A stretch of DNA of 64,000 bases from Adiantum capillus-veneris (lineage: Eukaryota > Streptophyta > Polypodiopsida > Polypodiales > Pteridaceae), in assembly GCA_014529385.2 (NCBI GenBank), contig CM043955.1:135480108-135544107 (forward strand), written 5' to 3'. The notes under the pieces are model-generated. The model ran no database searches, had not been told where the DNA came from, and saw nothing but the letters and a program-made list of their open reading frames with translations. A program made the translations under genes and the position numbers. Positions 57,178-64,000 of the stretch are shown in pieces (the stretch's first letter is position 1; the number at the start of each line of letters is the position of its first letter).

Positions 57178-57396
57178 ATGGATAATGGCCCACGAATAGA
57201 GGTTTTCCCCTTCCATTTCACTCCACACATTAGAGTAAACATTGCAATTAGTAGAAAAATCCATTTTCAACAACGTATGGTGTTCATGTTTGGTGCCCAA
57301 AGAGTAGGAGAAATTCTCGCGTCACCAAACCCTGTCATCCTATCTCTAATTGATTATCATAGGTCATTTGATGTGAATATTTTTATTTTGTTGTAG
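57178..57396 (+). CDS. Accessory protein 2 (72 residues), Gypsy leader
   Basis: It starts MDNGPRIEVFPFHFTPHIRV. The core HFQQRMVFMFGAQRVGEIL is followed by P-N-P-V and a final S-F-D-V-N-I-F-I-L-L. It has the same length as the frame at 34534-34752, with no gaps, about half of the residues identical by eye and conservative exchanges elsewhere. Conservation across two elements with quite different LTRs, while neighbouring leader DNA is not alignable, argues for a protein under selection. Gag begins 66 bases after its stop. Confidence 0.65.
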   Translation: MDNGPRIEVFPFHFTPHIRVNIAISRKIHFQQRMVFMFGAQRVGEILASPNPVILSLIDYHRSFDVNIFILL

Positions 57397-57462
57397 AATA
57401 GATTGCAATTTAGAAAATAATATGGAAAAAACAAAAACGTGCGTCACTTTGGAATCAATTCA

Positions 57463-58551
57463 ATGGAGAGCCAACGCCAAATGTCTGGATATCCTCTTTT
57501 CTTTGGAGAGCCTAGAGAGGATGCAGAATTATTTTTGGCGAATTTCAAGATGTCTTGCCGTATCAAGAGGATAGTAAACTGATCAAGAACGTGTAGAAAT
57601 GTTTGAGGTGGTCCTTAGGAAAGATGCTAGCACTTGGTTTGACTCTTTGCCTGAGGAAGTTAATGGGAATTACATAGAAGTTTTGAATCATTTCAAGAAA
57701 TACTTCTTTGATCCCCAAAACACTCCAAAACTATGGCAAGACATTGTTTCTCATAAGCAAAAAGACTTAGATGACTACTACTTGTACAAGTAAGAGTTTC
57801 TACATCTTTGGGCTGTATGGGTGAGAAATGTTGCTAACCCTGGTGATGGTGCAGAGTTCCTAAAGAAGGAGAGGTTCATAGCCGGACTCTTTCCTGACCT
57901 TATGGTAAAAGTTGAGGTGGGTGCACCTGCTACCTTTGATGCAGCTGAAACTAGGGCTACTGAGAAATATAGGAAACTCAAGTGCTTAAGGAGGGAGGTT
58001 CCAATAGAAGGTCTTAGACCCAAAGATAAGTCACAAGAATCAACATCTAGGGAGCTTCCTGAGGTAACGGCGGAAGTGATTGAGAAGTTAAATGAATCTT
58101 TAAGCAGCCTGTCAATTCACCTTGCACAAGTTGTAGGTCCAAAGGGACAAGCAAAGAAGTGTGAAGAGCGAGATTCACGACCTAGGAGAGTCTTGCAATG
58201 TTGGAATTGCGGTGAGTCTAGACATGGGATGTATAATTGTCCTTGGCCCCGTGGGGAGCCAGGGAGACCTAACTTGAATTACCCAGTGATGAATGTAGGT
58301 GAAGGAACTGGTCAACAACCAAGGATTCTACAAAGACCAAACGGACCAAGACCACCTCCACAAGGGGTAGAAGGAGTTCCACCTTTGCCAGACCCAAATG
58401 TGCATGTGGTAGAGGTGACAAATTCAAGAAAGGTTGACATGGAAGCAAATGGAATTAAGCGTGGCCAAGGGAAAGGTAAGGAGAAAGAAGGAGCTACATC
58501 ACAAAGTGACCATGGACGAAAAAAGAAGGCAAAGGAGACGAAGGAAGCTAA
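57463..58551 (+). pseudogene. Gag capsid and zinc knuckle, plus-strand Gypsy element
   Basis: The start chosen is MESQRQMSGYPLFFGEP at 57463. Capsid segments are REDAELFLANFKMSCR, KDASTWFDSLPEEVNGNYIE and FKKYFFDPQNTPKLW, then GAEFLKKERFIAGLFPDLMV. A CCHC knuckle (CWNCGESRHGMYNC) lies near 58198-58239. One frameshift near 57577 and one stop near 57791 break the frame. The protein is cut off in its basic tail (KKKAKETKEAN) by the CACTA terminus at 58552. Confidence 0.85.
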
Positions 58552-58577
58552 CACTACAAGAGGTTGTGTGCTCTTGT

Positions 58578-58800
58578 GACGCTGTTAGCGACGAAAATAC
58601 ACTGGGTTTTTATAACGCCCGACGTCGCTAAAACCGTCGCTAATAGCGTCGCTATATAGCGACGCTTATAGCGACGCATATAGCAATGCTTATAGCGACG
58701 CCTATAGCGACGCATATAGCGACGTTTAAACAGAAGTCTATAGCGACGATCATAGCGACGCTACAGAGCCATAAATAGCGACGGTTATAGCGACGCCCGA
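58578..58800. repeat. CACTA subterminal repeat array (TAGCGACG)
   Basis: TAGCGACG or its complement CGTCGCTA occurs about fifteen times, mostly as TATAGCGACGC, some with one change. Such arrays bind the element's own regulatory transposase protein in known CACTA elements. Long minus-strand open frames here only reflect the repeat. Confidence 0.93.
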
Positions 58801-59176
58801 GAAAAAAAAAATTTGGTGACAGGGCATTGAATGCCCTGCCACCCATCAACCATATTGTACTTGATTCACGTTTTAAAAAAAGTGCAAGGGTAGATAATAG
58901 ACCCAAAATAGTCACCCACAAGACGCTTTGTTTGCAAAATTGACAAGCGTAAAATTGACAATTGTACACATCATAGGCAAAATGAATTGATTGGAAAATG
59001 TAATAATGACAATTGTACAACATCATAGGCATAAAGAATTGATTGGCAAAATGAACTGCGGTGACAAATGTAATAATATACATGGTTCAAAAAGACTTAT
59101 AAAATCTGTCTCATGATACATAAGCTATGAGAAACCCTAAACTAATGCTATCTAGCTACGGCTAAGCTGACGTCGT

Positions 59177-60486
59177 CTAGTCAGACGTCTCATCGCGTCC
59201 AAGCGGCGTATCTGTCGGATTCTGCAAAAAAAGACAATAAGACAGCTTTCAGTAAGTATAAACATATAATGACATTTATAAAACAATACAAAAAATAGAA
59301 AAGAGTAAACCCTAATACTAACCATGCCGCCGCGAGAACTGAGAATGTCCATCAGGGAGTTTAAGCCCTTCCTGCCTGCGTACTCGCGCTCGTACGGTGT
59401 GGGATCACGTCCTGTCATCGACCACTGTCAAAACATACAAAGATTTCATTATGTTAGAATTAAAAAACTCATAAACCCTAAACAATCGAACATAAAGAGC
59501 AATGCGAAAACACTTACAAAATCGACCTCAAATGATGCCCATCCACCGCTCCCCAAGTGGTGCGAGCTCCCTGCCTCTACTCGCGCTCTGGCTGCATCCT
59601 TTTGTTGCTTCCACTTGTTGGGATTCTCGCGCGCTTCTTTCTTCGCATTCTTCCAATCTTCTTTGGCCAGCCAATCTGGCCTGTTCCACCCATGCTTGAT
59701 TGCTTTTTGCACTTCGGAACGCTTGTGTTTGCAGTATTTGTGCATTCGAATCTTCATCAGGTCTTCATTGAAGCGCTGATCCCGTGTTGGAACGGGAAAC
59801 TCATCATGAAGTATGCTGATGACTCTGTTTTTTAAATCACTCGGTACTTCACTCCATTTGTTTAGTATGTAGTGTCTAAACAGCTGAGAGCAAAGACCAC
59901 GCATGCGCGAGATCACCTTCTTGCCGTCATCATCCATGATGATGCCGCCGCTGAAGTCGACGGAGTAAGGCAAGCCCTCTGGCCGGTGACGCGTGAACCT
60001 GGGTGTCCCGGTAGGGGTCTCTAGCGGCGTGTCGATGGGGGTACGGACGTCAGGTGTCTCAACCGGCGTCTGGGCCCCGAAGCGAGGAGTGTCGAGTGGG
60101 TAGGGTCCTGGCGGAGTAGGTAGAGGTGTGTAGCTGCTAGAAACAGTCTGCCGCGCAAAACCTGGCGTAGATGGCGATGTTGTGGCTGGTGTGGGGGCGG
60201 GCAAAGAAGGGGAGGGTAAAGAGCCTCGTCGAACACGAGGCGGTGTGGAGGCATCGGCGGCAGAATCCCCACAACAACCTCCACCGCCACCACTAGAGCG
60301 CCGGTGTCTAGACGAGTGTGAAGCTCGTCTCGTCGACGCCGAAGCTTCGGAGCGCGCCGAATGCTCCGAAAGAGAGGGAGATGCGGATGGAGTAGGAACA
60401 CGCGATGATGCGCCAGAGCGATGAACCTCCACGTACCACTGTCTCTTCTGCGGTGACAAAGAAGAAAGAAACTCCTCATCATCCAT
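59177..60486 (-). CDS. CACTA-encoded DNA-binding protein (Transposase_24/TNPA-like), three exons, intact
   Basis: Exon 1 (60486-59518, 323 codons) starts MDDEEFLSSLSPQKRQW. It has a Ser/Pro/Thr-rich disordered region, a globular part (LCSQLFRHYILNKWSEVPSD), and the family signature RPDWLAKEDWKNAKKEARE, then HHLGSGGWASFE. It ends at a GTAAGT donor. Exon 2 (59424-59323, 34 codons) follows a GACAG acceptor: MTGRDPTPYEREYAGRKG; donor GTTAGT. Exon 3 (59221-59177) follows TTTGCAG and ends DETSD-stop. All junctions are in phase 0, giving 371 residues without a break. In En/Spm elements such proteins bind subterminal repeats and help transposition. The splice model is inferred from sites and frame. 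Confidence 0.75.
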
Positions 60487-60753
60487 ACTTGCATTAAACA
60501 CACGAATATTTAAACTTAATATTGAATGAATAGAGTAGACAATGACGCAAAGACCATTAAATACAATGACGTAATGATGCATATAAATACAATGACGCAA
60601 TGAATTGAGTGATAGAAGAGGCAAGTCGAAAACTCAGAATTTTCAATCAAAAGATGTGAGCGCGAGAAGAACGTTATACACCATGGAAGGTACTTAGAGA
60701 GCCAGAGCTTTTACAACACGGAGCAAAATTGTTCAAATACAATATTTGTGGCT

Positions 60754-61601
60754 TTAAGAGATCTCTCTCTCATCCTCGCATAACTCAGCATAGCTTCCTA
60801 TATCTATATAGAGCTCTCCGTTTAAACTCATATCCTCTGTTTCATTTTGTAGCTCCTCTGCATGCACCCCATATAGAGTAGTAGCATCTTGATGCTCATC
60901 TGGTACCACCGCAGCGGCTTTTGATTGAGCATCTTCTCTGATCTCCTCCATTGATGCCGTCGTGATTGGCACATGTTAGCCTTCATACGTCCTTGCACTA
61001 CGAGGGGCTACCTCTATGACGTACCACCAGTTTGATGTAGACTTTGTAGGATGAAATATTACCTGCCAGAGCCACATAACTTACATGAGAGCTTTCAAGC
61101 ACATAACTTGTAAAAGGGGGATGTTAACTATTTACATACTTACTTGTTCACAATGCTCGGGTAGTACGAAAGTGTCTCTTAGGTCATTCCATTTCTTAGT
61201 AGAATCCACCTCAAGAAAACCAGACTCTCCTCTACACACAGTAGCGTTGCGATCCTCCATGATTATCTTGAACCATTGCACGTCGAACAAGTCGACAAAA
61301 AATCCTCTGTAATCGATCCTCAAAATCTCTTGTAGCGTGCCGAAGTAAGTGAGTTCCGCCACCACAGGATCTGCATCAGAGGAACGTCATCGACTAGACT
61401 GTTCAAATTTTGCCATGATTCCACAATCTTGAGTAAAACGCTTTTTGTCGATCCGTTCCACCCTAAAATGTCGACCTTTACACCATGCTGTTGTGTATGA
61501 CTTATACTACAACCCCGAGAGTACTCCCACTCTTCCTCGGTCACTTCGTCACCGCATTGTTGTGCGCTTTTCAATTGGTTGTGCAACCATCTTAAGCTCA
61601 T
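60754..61601 (-). pseudogene. CACTA transposase (TNP2-type) C-terminal part with DUF4216-like domain
   Basis: The first visible piece (61601 on) has LRWLHNQLKSAQQC and YSRGCSISHTQQHGVKVD, the region just before DUF4216. Then comes AELTYFGTLQEILRIDYRGF, VDLFDVQWFKIIMEDRNATV, and FVLPEHCEQ ending at a GTAAGT donor (exon end 61144). The next exon (from 61062) reads VIFHPTKSTSNWWYVIEVAP. After an in-frame TAA (60976) an acidic tail follows (HVPITTASMEEIREDAQSKA and on), in the same frame. The catalytic core is deleted; a TGA in the linker near 61390 looks like a CGA change. Confidence 0.75.
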
Positions 61602-61604
61602 GAA

Positions 61605-63804
61605 CTAGGATGCGAACCATCTACTTTGCTAGTAGGGTCATGAGTGCTTTGGAGAGAGGCTACACAGAGGCAGAACTCATGATGATTTCTCTCATGTTTA
61701 CGGTGAGAAAGTTTAGATCCTACTTGCTACCAAAACCTTTTGTAATTCTCATTGCAGAAAATTTGTTTCCTGGGGTGTCATCTCAAATGAATCTTAGCAC
61801 TAGGATCTGAAAGTGTATTATGGAATTGCAAGAGTTCCAATACTCTTTCAAGGTAGAAGATAGTGTGCATGCACAATTGGTAGGAATCCCTACTTATAGG
61901 GTACATGAGAAGGAGATTAAGGTGCCTGAAGTAATGACCCTACCATTGCCACCACCTAAAAGTATTCCTAATGCTTTTACCTTGTTCTTTAATGGAGCTT
62001 TTCGACGAGTCACATAAAAAGCACGGGGAGGGCTAGTAGTGCTCAACTCAAGTGGAGAGGTGGTCATGAAAAAGAAAGTCAATATACCAGGTTCAACTAG
62101 CTACAATGAAGCAGAATACGACACACTACTTCATGGTTTGAAGATGTGCATTGGCCAAGGGATAGTAAAGGGAGATGCACTTCTCATTGTGAAGCAAATC
62201 TTAGGCATTTGGGCATGCAAGAATGAAAGCCTTAGGACAAAGGTTCATGCCATTCGTAGGTTGTTTAATCAGTTTGAAGAAGTGCAACTATATCATATTC
62301 CTAGGAAACAAAATGAAGATGCCGATTTACTTGCACAACAAGCAGTTACATGTGTTGAGAAAGAAGTGCAGGTCATCATGGTGGCAACAGCTGTCAAGCA
62401 ACCGAGATACCAGGGATTGGAGTCATTGGCTCCCATTATTGGCTACATTTTGGATGGCGAGTTTCCACAAGACTTCACTAAAGCTCAGAAAAGGAGACTC
62501 ATGAAGAAGGCAAGTTTCTATCTCTTCGTAGAAGGCTCCCTCTATCAAAGAGGGAAGGACCAAGTGTGCAAAAGAGTACCAACTATCAAGGAAATTCCAG
62601 CCATTCTAAAAGGTTTGCATGAAGAGGCATGTGGTGGTCATTTTGCCCAAGAATTAACTGTGAAGAAGATTTTTCTTGCGGGGTATGTTTGGCCAAGTTT
62701 GCATGTGGATGTTCAACATTGGTGTAAAAGCTGTCACAATTGTCAGATAAATGGAAATAGAAGGTTGGTGCATGGCCTGAGGAAAATAGTTGTTGCAAAT
62801 GGACCCTTTGAAAAATGGGGCATTGATGCTATGGGTCCTCTTCCTAGAACAAAGAATGATAAACTCTACATTCTAGTGGCTATGGACTACATGACTAGGT
62901 GGGTAGAGGCTCAAAGTGTGGCAAGGGTAAATGGGAAAACAGTGAGCAGGTTTGTCTACACTAATATTTTTTGTAGATTTGACACACCTCTAGAGATTGT
63001 TTTGGATAATGGTCCGAGGTTCAAGAAGGGTTTACTCATAGAAGTTTGTGAAGAGGTTCACATTCTACATCGTCATAGCACACCATACTACCCACAGTCA
63101 AATGGTTTGGTGGAGAAGGCTAATGGTGTCATTGGAGGAATCATTAGAAAGATGGTGCAAAACAAGACAAAATTATGGGATGACTTCTTGGATGGTGCCT
63201 TGTGGGCATATCGAACCACATACAGTGAAGCCACGGATTTCACACAATTTCACTTGGTCTATGGTCAAGAGGCTTTGCAGCTTATCGAGCTCAACATTCC
63301 AACAATGCGGCTTCATGGCAAAGGTGCACAAGATGATCAAGAGGTATGGATGGATCGACTTCTTATGTTAGTGGAGATTGAGTGGAAAAGAGAAGCAGCT
63401 TATGAGTGCTACAAGAGGAAAGCTACGCAGGTGAAAGAAAAGTTGGAGACAAGAAACTAAAGGACAAAGGCATCAAGGAAGGAGATCTGGTGCTAAGGTA
63501 TGACAATCGACTCGATAATTGTTTTGATGCCAAATTTGAAACTAGATGGCAGGGACCATACATAGTCAAAAAGGCTTTCAACTCAAGGTACTATCAGCTT
63601 ACGGACTTGAATGGGAAAGAGCACTCCAGGAAGGTAAACGGGTATCGCTTGAAGCCTTATTTGAGTCGCCTTCTACCAAAGGATCTACCAAAGATCTGCC
63701 AAAAGGCAGATATCTCATGTAAGTATTTCTCCATGAAGCATGAATGTAACTCCAGTCAAAATGCCGAGGGGCCAAACAATGAAGATCTTGTCAAGGCCTC
63801 TTAA
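61605..63804 (+). pseudogene. Gypsy RNase H and integrase, plus-strand element
   Basis: From the deletion junction, MRTIYFASRVMSALERGYTE and VRKFRSYLLPKPFVI are the first RNase H/connection, in the same position as MRPVYCASRV of the other Gypsy element. A second RNase H follows (FFNGAFRRVT; YNEAEYDTLLHGLKMC; QNEDADLLAQQAV). Integrase has the zinc domain (HEEACGGHFA; WCKSCHNCQ), D in FEKWGIDAMGPLP, D in EIVLDNGPRFKKG and E in NGLVEKANGV: an intact DDE triad. The C-terminal domain (DLVLRYDNRLDNCFDAKF; WQGPYIVKKAF) follows after a frameshift near 63450. Early stops near 61809 and 62015 also break it. Confidence 0.88.
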
Positions 63805-63856
63805 GTACTCTCTTTGGAAAATATGCTTTATGATGGTACATGAATATACCATCATC

Positions 63857-63871
63857 CTGGGGGAGGGCTAA
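63857..63871 (+). promoter_or_regulatory. Polypurine tract of the plus-strand Gypsy element
   Basis: CTGGGGGAGGGCTAA directly precedes the 3' LTR start at 63872. Confidence 0.8.
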
Positions 63872-64000
63872 TGATAGCCGTTTTTTGGTTATTCAAAACT
63901 GTCATAGTGAGCTACCTCACCCTACCAAATTCACCCAAACACTATGGCTATCCCTACCATTTCACTGTATATAGGCGTGTGTGAGTTAGGGGACTTTTCC
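63872..64000 (+). repeat. 3' LTR of the plus-strand Gypsy element (first 129 bp)
   Basis: It matches 54202-54330 with only a few substitutions in the first 30 bases, then is cut by the window end. Confidence 0.92.

Larger units (their letters stand above)
58552..61601 (-). mobile_element. CACTA (En/Spm) transposon, 3' part only, inserted in the Gypsy element
   Basis: The left terminus CACTACAAGAGG at 58552 is followed by a subterminal array and two minus-strand genes. The right end is missing: transposase sequence passes directly into Gypsy RNase H at about 61600. A single deletion spanning CACTA and Gypsy DNA explains why the Gypsy protease and RT are also gone. No target duplication can be checked. 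Confidence 0.88.
54202..64000 (+). mobile_element. Second Ty3/Gypsy LTR retrotransposon, plus strand, runs off the right edge
   Basis: The 5' LTR starts at 54202 and the same sequence restarts at 63872, 129 bp before the window end. Between them are a primer site, two accessory frames, gag, a CACTA insertion, the end of RT/RNase H, integrase and a purine tract. Protease and reverse transcriptase are absent because of a deletion that also removed part of the CACTA element. The total length would be about 12 kb with a full 3' LTR. Confidence 0.9.

Noticed and set aside
58652-59083. 143-codon minus-strand frame with repeated A-I-x-V-A-I
   Set aside because: Its repeats are a translation of the TAGCGACG subterminal array of the CACTA element.
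60021-60503. 160-codon minus-strand frame in the CACTA element
   Set aside because: It is a shifted frame over the Ser/Pro-rich part of exon 1 of the CACTA gene; the main frame has the family signature and good splice sites.

Overview
The window is gene-poor plant nuclear DNA, built almost entirely from nested and decayed transposable elements. Plant hallmarks are primer-binding sites complementary to the 3' end of plant tRNA-Asp, CACTA (En/Spm) transposons carrying plant-type transposase domains, two Ty3/Gypsy elements, and a LINE whose reverse transcriptase resembles those I associate with seed-free plants. Long CT/CA/TG microsatellites fit a large repeat-rich genome. My best guess is a fern or other seed-free vascular plant; that is inference, not proof. 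I see no clearly functional single-copy host gene, no tRNA or rRNA gene and no CRISPR array.

Left third (1-21 kb). The AT-rich leader of a minus-strand LTR element, with a tRNA-Asp-type primer site, is followed by a CACTA transposase remnant (about 2.7-3.5 kb). A second diverged copy of that leader lies at 6.6-7.8 kb. Then come short inverted-repeat elements, a 1 kb field of degenerate AAGCGGCTAGCC-type repeats (9.9-10.9 kb), an isolated CACTA terminus (11.6-11.9 kb), a 1.3 kb TTAA-flanked inverted-repeat transposon (13.96-15.29 kb) and a decayed DNA transposase of a family I cannot name (15.7-18.0 kb).

Middle (19-28 kb). This stretch holds gene remnants. On the minus strand there is an FCP1/NIF-like phosphatase relic, then a segment of about 2.4 kb present twice in tandem. 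Each unit carries relics of a histone-H3-fold protein with centromeric-H3-like traits, a coiled-coil segment, a ULP1/SENP-like protease and an acidic repeat protein. Very long CT microsatellites separate and flank the units.

Right half (28-64 kb). A complete but inactivated Ty3/Gypsy element on the minus strand (27980-36604) lies directly upstream of a LINE. The LINE is split by a 13.0 kb LTR element (38462-51463) with a perfect GAGAA target duplication. That 13 kb element has gag and protease but no reverse transcriptase or integrase. It also carries a captured DEAD-box helicase fragment, a palindrome array in its leader and a second copy of the TTAA transposon. A second Gypsy element on the plus strand begins at 54202 and runs off the window. 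It was invaded by a CACTA element, and a later deletion removed its protease and reverse transcriptase together with the CACTA 5' half. The surviving CACTA part keeps an apparently intact three-exon gene.

The most novel-looking observations are these: a 70-72-residue accessory reading frame between the primer site and gag, shared by both Gypsy elements and duplicated in one; a matched pair of TTAA-target transposons of almost equal length; the gag-protease-only element with its helicase fragment and palindrome array; and the duplicated centromeric-H3-like relics.
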